Below, in pieces: positions 29,298 to 37,679 of a stretch of 61,374 nt of DNA. Location: NCBI GenBank assembly GCA_947601655.1, contig CANQGG010000008.1, positions 1 to 61,374 on the forward strand, in the 5' to 3' direction. Every line of letters starts with the position of its first letter. Within the stretch, counting starts at the first letter, position 1. A program made the position numbers and the translations under genes. The notes beneath the pieces were generated by a model. The model worked only from the letters and a program-made list of their open reading frames with translations. It did not search any database and was not told the DNA's origin. Source of the DNA: an uncultured Akkermansia sp. Its GTDB lineage: Bacteria > Verrucomicrobiota > Verrucomicrobiia > Verrucomicrobiales > Akkermansiaceae.

Positions 29298-30275
29298 TCA
29301 GATGCCGCAAGCCAGCGCCGTGAGGGCGACGTAGAACGTGGCGATGTTGCGCACGTAGTAGATGCGGAAGAAGAAGGGGGCATCGGGTGTGCGGCTCATC
29401 TCGTCCCAGTTGTCGAGCGGGTGATGCCAGAGACGAATGATCGGAAGGTGGAGTTTATCCGCAATGTAGCGGCGCAGAGAAAGATAGAAATCTATCACCA
29501 GAGGCAGAGTGAGCAGAGGAAGCAGGTAGACTAACTTGCCCGTTTGCAACGCCATGACGATTGTAGCGCTGTAGCCGAGTGTGTAGAAGAGGAGAAGCCC
29601 GACAAGGGCGCCGGATTTAGAGCCTACTACGAGAGGAAGAGTGAGTTTTCCGTGACTTTGGTCGCCCTCAAAATCCATAATCATGTGAGCATAGAGCACG
29701 GACGCGACAAAGGACGCACAACTTACGGCCAGCAGAAGCACCTCTGCCGAGAAGCCACTTGTCATCACATAGTAAACACCGCAAAAAAAGAGGGGACCAT
29801 AGGCGGTGAATACGGATGCTTCTCCCAAACCATGCAGCGAGCACCACTGGTAACTCAGGGCGATGACGAGTCCTCCCAGCATGAACGCAAAGACCCAGGG
29901 GCCGGAGTACCATGCCAGGAAGAGGCCGATAGCTCCTGCCATACTGATGAACAGGGCGATGCACAGGCACATCTTCCGCAGGTTTGTGCTGCCGCTGGTA
30001 AGGTAATCGCACTTCGTTTCCGGGGCATGCCGGCGGAATTCCTCATTCTGCATCAACAGAGGATAGTCGAGCAGGTCGTCGATCAGGTTGGTCGCAAGGT
30101 GCATGAGAGCAATGCCCGGCAGGACCAGAATGCCTGACAGAATATCTCCTCCGTGTTGCAGAGAATAGATGAAAGCCACGGACCAGCTCAGGAGGGTCAT
30201 TGGCAAAGCGTAAACACGCGAGCAGCGGAGCCAGAAAACAATATTGGCGCCGGTTTTCTTCAGGATGAAAGGCAT
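29298..30275 (-). CDS. UbiA-family prenyltransferase, MenA-like
   Basis: This polytopic membrane enzyme (325 residues, about eight or nine helices) has both Asp-rich motifs of the UbiA family: NLIDDLLDY (N63, D66, D67, D70) and DFEGDQSHGKLTLP (D201, D205, K210). The motifs bind the prenyl diphosphate through Mg2+. The GKLTLP/VG pattern is typical of 1,4-dihydroxy-2-naphthoate prenyltransferase (menaquinone synthesis), but other UbiA members cannot be excluded. The last 60 residues (LWHHPLDNWDEMSRTPDAPF) extend beyond the usual end with another hydrophobic segment. It lies 33 nt after the MFS-acyltransferase gene on the same strand. Confidence 0.8.
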   Translation of the reverse strand: MPFILKKTGANIVFWLRCSRVYALPMTLLSWSVAFIYSLQHGGDILSGILVLPGIALMHLATNLIDDLLDYPLLMQNEEFRRHAPETKCDYLTSGSTNLRKMCLCIALFISMAGAIGLFLAWYSGPWVFAFMLGGLVIALSYQWCSLHGLGEASVFTAYGPLFFCGVYYVMTSGFSAEVLLLAVSCASFVASVLYAHMIMDFEGDQSHGKLTLPLVVGSKSGALVGLLLFYTLGYSATIVMALQTGKLVYLLPLLTLPLVIDFYLSLRRYIADKLHLPIIRLWHHPLDNWDEMSRTPDAPFFFRIYYVRNIATFYVALTALACGI

Positions 30276-30308
30276 TTCAGTAATTTGTCAGGGGACGAGG
30301 GAGAGGAG

Positions 30309-32963
30309 TTAAGCAAGTCGTGCGAGGAACGACCCTTCATCGATGTAAAGTTTCTTGGGTAGGGAGAAGGGGGAGCTGAGAGCGGGACCGGCAATGCGTG
30401 GCGCAACAGAGCCTTCTTGCGCCGCCACTGTGAAGCCCGGGAGGAGAAGACCAAGCGTTCGGGGGCGGGCGCCGAGCTGGATGGTGCCATCACTCATACG
30501 CACCACACTGCGGCGCATGCTCATGGAGATCACAATACCGTCAGGCGTAGCCAGGCAGGGACACCAGCGTGTGTTAGGAGTGGAGATATCAGACCCTTGT
30601 GAGAAATCAAAGAAGGGTATCTGGCGCGGAGGAACAGCTTTCATGAGGATGCTCCGCATAAACGAACTCCCTACGATCTGGGAGATGCAGAGGTCAATCG
30701 GTTCTCGTTCATCTCTGATGAGATGTACCGGGGTATGCGTGATGATAGGCCAAAGGACGGCGAGAACGGGTTCGTGCGGTTCGCCGTGTCCTACAGTTGT
30801 GAGGAGTGCGTGGCGTCCCTCCTTCAAGGCGTTTACACGGTGCACCTGCCCGGCGTTTAACCACGCACGGTGGAAGTTTTGCACATCCGCCGCCAGCTCA
30901 ATGAGGATATTCAACCATAAGGCAGCGATATCCGGGCAGTTTTCCGGAGCCTGACGCGCGATGACAGCTGCTGCCACCTGGATACCGGTAAGAGAGGAGC
31001 CGGCACAGTGTACGAGCGGCTTGTTTCCGATGAGTTCGAGGGAGTGAATGAGCCATTCGCGGTTACCGGTATCACCGCTTTCCAAACACTGCACACAGAG
31101 TTCACGCATGGAGCGCTGTACGTCTTCGGTAGTGACTTGCTGGGGATCCATGGGTTCACCGATTGCCACAGTGAATGAGTAGGGGATTTGTCGTGGTAGT
31201 TTGGTGAAAAAGCGACTACGATAGAAGGAGAAGATGCTGCCCCAGAGACCGTCCATGTAAATGGGAATTACGGGGGCTTTAGTGCGGCGGGCGATGGTCT
31301 CCAGTCCGCGACGGATGGGAGTCAGACAGCCCGTACGTGTGAGCTGCCCTTCCGGGAAAATGCAGATGAGATCCCCCTGTTCAAGACCCTGCGCCGCACT
31401 ACGAATAGCCTCTCTTGGGTTTTTGCTTGAGATGGGCAACGAGTTGAAGATTTCCAGTATCCACCCCAGCATCCGAGTCACCATAAACTCCTCTGCCACA
31501 ATGAAACGCACCGGACGCGGGCAAGCCATCATCAGGAACAGAGCATCCGCATAGGTAACGTGGTTGCATACAAGAAGAGCTCCTCCCTGCTCCGGAATCC
31601 GTTCCGAATGAATGACACGCAGGCGGTAGAAAAGGCGCATGCACCAGATGCCGACCATTCGGATGAATTCTTGAGGGATGAGTCGCAGCGATGTCACCAT
31701 GATGAATGCGCTCATGAGGAAGAGCACAAAGTACTGTCCCTGAGGTCTGGCTCCATACGCGTGCATCACCCACATGAGACCTACTGCGCCGAGCCCCATG
31801 AGGTTGTCGAAGAGATTGCCTGCCGCAATGATGTTGCCTCGGTTGGCAGGATCACAGTTATCCTGTAAAAACGCATTGAGCGGCACCAGGTACGCTGCAC
31901 CGAAAGCGCCCGTGAGGGTGAGGAAAACGTGGCTCGTCGTGCTTTCCACATCCAACAAGGTGAGCATGAGGGTGCAGATTGTCACTCCGATGGCGCCAAA
32001 GGGGATGAGACCCAACTCATTTTTCCCCTTACAGAGGTGCGAGGCAACGCCGCCACCGATGACAACCCCCCCTCCCAGCCACGCCATAAGAATGCCGCAC
32101 TGCAGGCTGAAATCCACCTCCGGATGGCTGATTTGCATATCCTTTGCAATCTGGATAAGAATGAGGAAAAGGCTGCCCGCCAGACACCAGAAGTAACTAA
32201 TGCCGATTTCGCTAAGTCGCAGCTGGCGATCCCGCCACAGGTATTTCATTTGTACGAAATGCTCGTAGAAAAGCGACCAGCTAAAAGGACGCGTTTGCTT
32301 TGCCGGGTAGCAAGGCAGCACAAAGGAGGCAAGCGCCACCACACCGGCCAGCGAGATAAAGATCCAAGTGGGGAACTTGACGGCGCTCCAGCCAGCTTCC
32401 TGTTCTGCCATCCCCCCTTGCAGCGTTGTGTAGTAATCCAGCAGGTAACTGAAGAGAAAGAACACACCGATTTGTGCCAGCAACAAAACGAAAACCATGC
32501 TGATCTCAATGATGCCCGACCCATAGCTCAGATAACGTGAACCGAGGAGATCCTTCACGATCCCTTTTTTTGCCGGACTCAGGATCGTAGCCTGTATCGC
32601 AAAGATGGAGAACCAGACGATGGCGGCATACATGTCGTGCTGGTAAAAACAGAAGAGCATACAGCTCATTACAAAGAGCTGCACAAAACTCATCACTTGG
32701 ATAATCCTCGTCTTGCAAAAGCAATCCGCCAGCCACCCCACCAGCGGAGAAAAAAGGATGTAAGGCAGTACATAGATGGCTCCAAGTCCGTATTCCAGCA
32801 TGCTCCCGCTTGCACCCCACAGCCACACCCCGAGCGGTATCAGCAAGAACTGCACCGCCTTCTCATTGAAAGCGTTCTGAGCTTGCACCGCAACGAGTGT
32901 CCAGAAGCTCGACCACTCTTTGGCGGTAGGCTCTTTGTAATATGCCGCCGTTTCGTTCTGCAT
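30309..32963 (-). CDS. LplT-like MFS transporter fused to a PlsC-type acyltransferase, with an unknown C-terminal domain
   Basis: 884 residues from ATG 32963, chosen over TTG 33011 because a promoter lies just ahead. Residues about 15-410 are a 12-helix MFS transporter, opening with QNAFNEKAVQFLLIPL as in LplT lysophospholipid flippases. Residues about 420-650 are a 1-acylglycerol-phosphate acyltransferase domain with the catalytic HVTYAD (H468, D473) and FPEGQLTRTG near 536. About 210 more residues match no domain I know. The likely role is to flip lysophospholipid inward and re-acylate it. The next gene upstream on this strand encodes the AMP-ligase that would supply acyl groups. Confidence 0.82.
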   Translation of the reverse strand: MQNETAAYYKEPTAKEWSSFWTLVAVQAQNAFNEKAVQFLLIPLGVWLWGASGSMLEYGLGAIYVLPYILFSPLVGWLADCFCKTRIIQVMSFVQLFVMSCMLFCFYQHDMYAAIVWFSIFAIQATILSPAKKGIVKDLLGSRYLSYGSGIIEISMVFVLLLAQIGVFFLFSYLLDYYTTLQGGMAEQEAGWSAVKFPTWIFISLAGVVALASFVLPCYPAKQTRPFSWSLFYEHFVQMKYLWRDRQLRLSEIGISYFWCLAGSLFLILIQIAKDMQISHPEVDFSLQCGILMAWLGGGVVIGGGVASHLCKGKNELGLIPFGAIGVTICTLMLTLLDVESTTSHVFLTLTGAFGAAYLVPLNAFLQDNCDPANRGNIIAAGNLFDNLMGLGAVGLMWVMHAYGARPQGQYFVLFLMSAFIMVTSLRLIPQEFIRMVGIWCMRLFYRLRVIHSERIPEQGGALLVCNHVTYADALFLMMACPRPVRFIVAEEFMVTRMLGWILEIFNSLPISSKNPREAIRSAAQGLEQGDLICIFPEGQLTRTGCLTPIRRGLETIARRTKAPVIPIYMDGLWGSIFSFYRSRFFTKLPRQIPYSFTVAIGEPMDPQQVTTEDVQRSMRELCVQCLESGDTGNREWLIHSLELIGNKPLVHCAGSSLTGIQVAAAVIARQAPENCPDIAALWLNILIELAADVQNFHRAWLNAGQVHRVNALKEGRHALLTTVGHGEPHEPVLAVLWPIITHTPVHLIRDEREPIDLCISQIVGSSFMRSILMKAVPPRQIPFFDFSQGSDISTPNTRWCPCLATPDGIVISMSMRRSVVRMSDGTIQLGARPRTLGLLLPGFTVAAQEGSVAPRIAGPALSSPFSLPKKLYIDEGSFLARLA

Positions 32964-32978
32964 GGCTGAACTCTGGTC

Positions 32979-33006
32979 ATTATCGCATATACCTTTCCTT
33001 TGGCAA
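32979..33006 (-). promoter_or_regulatory. Promoter of the MFS-acyltransferase gene
   Basis: On the minus strand, TTGCCA (33006-33001) and GATAAT (32984-32979) are 16 nt apart. The -10 box ends 15 nt before the ATG at 32963. Confidence 0.5.
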
Positions 33007-33086
33007 GCCAAAAGGATTGAACGGAATACGGATTACCTCCCGTTTTTCCGCCTGAATCTTGCTCTGTCACATGACGTAGAGCAGAA

Positions 33087-35360
33087 CTAAGGCTTGATTT
33101 CCAGAGCTTCGTAGGCAAGCATCTGGCAGCCGCGCAAATCCAACTTACCCGTCGGAAGCGTGGGGATTATTTCTACGGGGATGATTTCGCGCGGGCTCCA
33201 CAGGCGAGGCAACCCTTGCGCCGCGAGATGGGCTCGTATCGCGTCCAGAGCATGAGGAAGGTTGCCATGGTGCACCGCGGAAAGTAAAACAAGAGCTTCC
33301 CCCTTCTGGGAGTCCGGCACGCCGACGATTGCGACGCTGCGCTGTCCCTCCTGCTCAGGAGAGCGGAGATCTTGGACGAAGGCTTCAATGGCTAATTCTA
33401 CAACTTCGTGAGGAACCATTTCACCGGCAATCTTGGAGAAGCGGGAGCGACGCCCCGCAAGGGTAAGGAAGGTGTTGAGATCCACAGAACCGAGGTCGCC
33501 CGTTTTGAACCAGCCGTCGCGGAAGAGTCCTTCATTCAGAGCAGGGTTGCCGGTATAACCGTGGAATACCTGGGGACCTTTCATCCAAATCATGCCGCGC
33601 TCAGATATGGGCAGAATACGCTTGTCGTCATCCGGATCCGTTATGCGGATAGCCAGCCCGGGCAGAACGTGCCCCACGCTTCCTGCGCAGATGGCAGGCA
33701 CGTAGTAGGGCGTGGTGGGCAGCAATTCGGCGTTCGGTAGATTGACGCCGCAGACGGGAGCCGTTTCCGTGAGTCCATATCCTTCCAGCAGGTTTACGCC
33801 GCAACGCGTACGGAATTCATCGGCCAGATCCGGTTGGAGTTTCTCTGCACCCACGATAAAGTATTTGACGCTGCGATAGGTGTCTGCGCCTGCGCGGCGA
33901 AGCATGGCACGGGCAAAGGTGGGAGTGGTGAGCACCAGGGTGCATTGGTGGCGCTCAATGAGATCGTTAAGCGTTTTCGTTTCCAGAGGCGAGGGGTAGG
34001 TCACCATGCTGAACCCATAGAAAACCGGCAGAAGAGTGCAGACAGTAAGACCAAAGCTATGGAAGAGGGGAAGACTACACAGGAAGCGACTGCCTGGGGG
34101 AAGATATACCTTGCTGAGCAGTTGCAGGATGTTTGCAACAACCATGCGGTGCGTGAATGCTACACCCTTTGGCTCACCGGAGGAGCCGGAAGTGAAGAGC
34201 AAAGCTGCTTCATCATCTCCGCTCCGCTCATCCATCCCAAAAGTGCGAGCGATGACCGGAACAGGCGCCACCTTGGCGAAGGCAACCCACCCCGCGATGC
34301 GGGCGGCGCCAATTTCACGGAGCAAGGCATCCAAATGTAATATCTTTTCTTCCTCCGGCCACGGGAACTGCGGCAGCTTACTCATGAACGCCCGCGCAGT
34401 GATAAAGTGGCGAATGCCGCTCTGGTTTACGATGCTGTGAAAAGCAGTTTCCGAAGAAGTGTAGTTAATATTGACCGGAACGATGCCGGCGAAAAAGCAG
34501 GCGTAGTTGGCGATCATGCCGCCCTTACCCGGGGGCAGGATGATTCCAAGACGCGGCTCCTGCACGGTGCGCCTGAGTTCTCTCGCCAGCGCCAGGGATG
34601 CACCCAGCAGTTTGGTGAAGTTTAGACGCGAGGCGTCCATGCCATCAATGAGTTCTGAGCCAGAGTTGTGCTTCATTCCCTCCAGCAGAAGGCGCGGCAG
34701 GGATTTCTCCAGCAATGGGTGCTCCGCATAATGCTCGGCTGAGGCATTCAACCACACTTCCAACATGCGTTCGCCGCACTGAGGTCCGGGGGCGAGTTTC
34801 GGGAAAATATGCAGCACGGACCAGTCACTGTCCTGCGGATCACCTGTACATGCTCTCCAGATGCTTTTGCGGTAGAATCCGGCGTACACCGGGACCGGCG
34901 AAATGTGCAAGGAGCTGAGCTGCATGAGAAACGGCTTGGGGACATCCGTCAGGCAGCCTGAAATTTGAGCGGGACGCCCTGGCAGGAAGACGAAGTGCAG
35001 ACCACTCTGCAGATGCATCATAAGTTTTTCTCGCAGCTCGAGGCTCTTGCTGGTGCGAAAATTGAAAGTGATGAGACGATCAGCGGGGATACCGCTCAAG
35101 GTTGCATTCGTCGGACGAAGATCTTCCTCTACAAGGTAAACGACTTTCTGGACGCCGCCGAGCGCGTGCTCCAGCGCCACGCGCGTGGAGAAGTCTAACC
35201 TATTCGGGAGGAAAAGTGAGGGTTGAGTGGGTAGATTTTCCTGTCCGCAAACACGTACGTTTCCCATGCTTCTAACGTAACACAAACTCTCAAACGATGC
35301 AAGGGAATTTAGCTTTTGTTCAAATAGTCGCAAAAGGGGAGAGGACGAAGAAGAAATCAA
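33087..35360 (-). CDS. Aas-like acyl-ACP/acyl-CoA synthetase with a degenerate N-terminal acyltransferase domain
   Basis: 757 residues from a TTG start at 35360; ATG 35270 (MGNVRVCGQENLP) is a good alternative. Residues about 30-235 align in layout with PlsC of Aas but lack its catalytic residues: the NHxSxLD motif reads PNRLDF and the FPEG motif reads FLPGRP. The rest is an AMP-forming ligase with LLFTSGSSGEPKG, a YGLTETAP loop, GWFKTGDLG and a C-terminal PTGKLDLR lysine. It would activate fatty acids for transfer by the neighbouring fused acyltransferase. Both genes run in the same direction, 123 nt apart. The gene is divergent from asd. Confidence 0.82.
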   Translation of the reverse strand: MISSSSSPLLRLFEQKLNSLASFESLCYVRSMGNVRVCGQENLPTQPSLFLPNRLDFSTRVALEHALGGVQKVVYLVEEDLRPTNATLSGIPADRLITFNFRTSKSLELREKLMMHLQSGLHFVFLPGRPAQISGCLTDVPKPFLMQLSSLHISPVPVYAGFYRKSIWRACTGDPQDSDWSVLHIFPKLAPGPQCGERMLEVWLNASAEHYAEHPLLEKSLPRLLLEGMKHNSGSELIDGMDASRLNFTKLLGASLALARELRRTVQEPRLGIILPPGKGGMIANYACFFAGIVPVNINYTSSETAFHSIVNQSGIRHFITARAFMSKLPQFPWPEEEKILHLDALLREIGAARIAGWVAFAKVAPVPVIARTFGMDERSGDDEAALLFTSGSSGEPKGVAFTHRMVVANILQLLSKVYLPPGSRFLCSLPLFHSFGLTVCTLLPVFYGFSMVTYPSPLETKTLNDLIERHQCTLVLTTPTFARAMLRRAGADTYRSVKYFIVGAEKLQPDLADEFRTRCGVNLLEGYGLTETAPVCGVNLPNAELLPTTPYYVPAICAGSVGHVLPGLAIRITDPDDDKRILPISERGMIWMKGPQVFHGYTGNPALNEGLFRDGWFKTGDLGSVDLNTFLTLAGRRSRFSKIAGEMVPHEVVELAIEAFVQDLRSPEQEGQRSVAIVGVPDSQKGEALVLLSAVHHGNLPHALDAIRAHLAAQGLPRLWSPREIIPVEIIPTLPTGKLDLRGCQMLAYEALEIKP

Positions 35361-35369
35361 TGATAAAAC

Positions 35370-35397
35370 TTGCTATTTGTGACGGTTGAGTTATACT
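35370..35397 (+). promoter_or_regulatory. Promoter of asd
   Basis: TTGCTA at 35370-35375 and TATACT at 35392-35397 are 16 nt apart. The region is only 55 nt long between divergent genes, so this promoter overlaps the leader of the ligase gene. Confidence 0.55.
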
Positions 35398-35415
35398 CGC
35401 CCGCGCACGTTTCCT

Positions 35416-36426
35416 ATGAAAGCGAATCCCAGAGTAGCAATTGCGGGCGCCACCGGTGCGGTGGGCGTGGAAATCCTCAAATGCCTGGAGCAGAGGAACT
35501 TTCCTCTCTCTGAGCTGAAATTGCTTGCCTCGCATCGTTCCGTAGGGAAAAAAATGATCTTCCGGGGACAGGAAATTGCCGTAGAGGAGCTTACGGCGGA
35601 TTCTTTTGCCGGGGTAGACGTGGCTCTTTTTTCCGCCGGAGGTGATGTATCGCGTCGGTTTGCACTTATTGCTGCCGCGGCGGGGTGCGTGGTAGTGGAT
35701 AATTCTTCCGCTTTCCGACAGGAGGACGATGTGCCGCTCGTGGTACCGGAAATCAATGGGGCGGCTGCACTCCACCACCCGCGCAACATCATCGCCAACC
35801 CAAACTGCACGACCATCATCACCCTCATGGCGCTTTATCCATTGCATTTGCACTTCGGTCTGCGGATGATTATCGCATCAAGCTACCAGGCTGTTTCAGG
35901 CAGTGGGCAGCATGGTATTTCAGAGCTGCAGCAGCAGGTGAAAGCCATTGTGGAGGGTAGGGAACCTGTTTGCTCCACTTATCCACGACAGATTGCGTTC
36001 AACGTGCTGCCGCAGATCGACAAATTTACCGATACAGGGTACACTAAGGAGGAACTCAAGATGCTCAATGAGGGACGCAAGATTATGGGTTTGCCGGATC
36101 TTGCAGTCTCCTGCACCTGCGTGCGCGTCCCGGTGTATCGTAGCCATTCGATATCCTGCGTAGCCCAATTTGAGAAACCGGTGGATGTTGAATCCGCTCG
36201 CGGTTGTTTCGCCGGGATGCCGGGTGTAGCGCTTATGGATGATCCGGAGAAGGGTATTTGGCCCACGCCGCTTGATTCCACCGATGGTGATACCTGCTAC
36301 GTCGGACGTATTCGCAAGGATATTGCTATCTCGAATGCTCTGGGCTTATGGGTCGTAGGTGACCAGGTGCGCAAGGGCGCTGCGTTGAATGCTGTGCAGA
36401 TTGCTGAACTGCTTGTCCAAGGTTGA
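35416..36426 (+). CDS. asd: Aspartate-semialdehyde dehydrogenase
   Basis: It reduces aspartyl phosphate to aspartate semialdehyde with NADPH, the branch point to lysine/diaminopimelate, threonine and methionine. 336 residues from ATG 35416; an earlier in-frame ATG at 35386 lies upstream of the -10 box. Visible are the NADP loop GATGAVG (11-17), the catalytic cysteine in NPNCTT (C131), QAVSGSGQ, and RVPVYRSHS with the active-site histidine. Length is normal. ispA follows after 27 nt, probably in one transcript. Confidence 0.95.
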   Translation: MKANPRVAIAGATGAVGVEILKCLEQRNFPLSELKLLASHRSVGKKMIFRGQEIAVEELTADSFAGVDVALFSAGGDVSRRFALIAAAAGCVVVDNSSAFRQEDDVPLVVPEINGAAALHHPRNIIANPNCTTIITLMALYPLHLHFGLRMIIASSYQAVSGSGQHGISELQQQVKAIVEGREPVCSTYPRQIAFNVLPQIDKFTDTGYTKEELKMLNEGRKIMGLPDLAVSCTCVRVPVYRSHSISCVAQFEKPVDVESARGCFAGMPGVALMDDPEKGIWPTPLDSTDGDTCYVGRIRKDIAISNALGLWVVGDQVRKGAALNAVQIAELLVQG

Positions 36427-36453
36427 TTTGTCATCTTCTAACCATATTGCGCC

Positions 36454-37341
36454 ATGGATATTGCAGCTAAACTCCGCGAGACTGCAGAACGAACGGAGAG
36501 ACGCCTGGCTGAATTGCTTCCCGCCGAGGACGCCGCACCTTGCTCCGCCCTCCACAGTGCTATGCGCTATAGCATTTTTGCCGGCGGCAAGCGCATTCGC
36601 CCATTCCTCTGCGTGGAGGCTGCCAAAGCTTGCGGAGGGCCTGAAACGGTGGCTCTTGATGCCGCTTGTGCGCTGGAGACCCTGCACACTTACACGCTCA
36701 TCCACGATGATCTGCCGTGTATGGATGACGATGATCTACGCCGCGGCCGTCCCACCTGCCACAAAGTATATGGCGAAGGTATGGCCGTTTTGGCGGGAGA
36801 TGCGTTGCTTACGGAGGCGTTTGGAATGCTTGCTCGTGTGCCCGAAAATGCACTTTACGGCGTGAGAAACTATGTCGCAGAGTTGGCTCGGCTCACCGGC
36901 AGTCTGCACCTCGTTGGCGGTCAGGCGTTGGATCTCGAAGGAGAAGGACGGACTCTCACACCGGAGGAAATACGTGCCATTTATCTCGGCAAAACTGCTG
37001 CACTCATCATGGCGGCGGTACGATTAGGCGCCATGTCAGCGGCGGCTCCTGCCGAGGAACTTGAAGCCCTCACCACGTATGCTCGAGATCTCGGTCTCGC
37101 TTTTCAACTCATCGATGATGTGCTGGATGTGACCTCATCACCGGAAGTGCTTGGCAAAAGCATTGGTAAGGACGCTCGTGATCAGAAAGCCACGTACTGC
37201 TCCCTCGTTGGACTAGACGCTGCCCGGGCCGAAGCTCGCTCCCTTACTGCTTCCGCTTTTGACTCCCTCAGCGTGCTTCCGGCAGAGCGTACTGCCACCC
37301 TCCGCGCGCTGAGTTCTTACCTCCTCGAGAGAGAGTACTAA
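36454..37341 (+). CDS. ispA: Short-chain polyprenyl (farnesyl/geranylgeranyl) diphosphate synthase
   Basis: 295 residues. First Asp-rich motif DDLPCMD (85-91) in the typical TLIHDDLPCMDDDDLRRG, GGKRIRP (44-50) for diphosphate binding, and second Asp-rich motif DDVLD (221-225). It condenses isopentenyl diphosphate with allylic diphosphates in the cytoplasm, feeding quinone side chains and carriers such as undecaprenol. Two residues between the first aspartates, rather than four, fit the bacterial FPP synthase type. Chain length cannot be told from motifs alone. Confidence 0.92.
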   Translation: MDIAAKLRETAERTERRLAELLPAEDAAPCSALHSAMRYSIFAGGKRIRPFLCVEAAKACGGPETVALDAACALETLHTYTLIHDDLPCMDDDDLRRGRPTCHKVYGEGMAVLAGDALLTEAFGMLARVPENALYGVRNYVAELARLTGSLHLVGGQALDLEGEGRTLTPEEIRAIYLGKTAALIMAAVRLGAMSAAAPAEELEALTTYARDLGLAFQLIDDVLDVTSSPEVLGKSIGKDARDQKATYCSLVGLDAARAEARSLTASAFDSLSVLPAERTATLRALSSYLLEREY

Positions 37342-37354
37342 AGGGGGCAGGAAG

Positions 37355-37383
37355 AGCGAGTGGTTTTGTGGTCACCACTCGCT
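37355..37383. terminator. Hairpin between convergent ispA and the TM2 gene
   Basis: AGCGAGTGGT (37355-37364) pairs perfectly with ACCACTCGCT (37374-37383) around a 9-nt loop. The right arm includes the TM2 gene stop codon. No long T tract, so it is a possible two-way terminator. Confidence 0.45.
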
Positions 37384-37602
37384 GATCTCGCGTCCTTGTG
37401 CGTCATCGTAAGAACCGATGATGATGCGCACGATGTCGATGATTTGCCAGATGAGGAAACCTCCGGCAGTGATGAGCTGTATGATGCCGGAAATGATCTT
37501 GCCGGTGTAGAAGCGGTGCAATCCGCCCAGCCCGATTACAAAGATGAGGCAGGCGAGGATGAGCGTTATTGTTCGGGATCGAGGAGAAGTGAATGCAGAC
37601 AT
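37372..37602 (-). CDS. TM2-domain membrane protein
   Basis: 76 residues with the TM2 pattern: a first helix, then GGLHRFYTGKIISGIIQL and a second helix with GGFLIWQIIDIVRI. TM2 proteins are small two-helix inner-membrane proteins; a general function is not established. The RHS-facing end converges with ispA. Confidence 0.85.
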   Translation of the reverse strand: MSAFTSPRSRTITLILACLIFVIGLGGLHRFYTGKIISGIIQLITAGGFLIWQIIDIVRIIIGSYDDAQGREISEW

Positions 37603-37679
37603 AACCGCATCTTAGCACCTCCCCGCACCGGGCGCGAGAAGATAGAAATAATAGCTAGGCGCACGCGAAGAGGGCGGGG

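Noticed and set aside
31399..32540. Several frames of 90-200 residues on both strands within the MFS-acyltransferase gene
   Set aside because: The 884-residue frame covers them with intact transporter and acyltransferase motifs.
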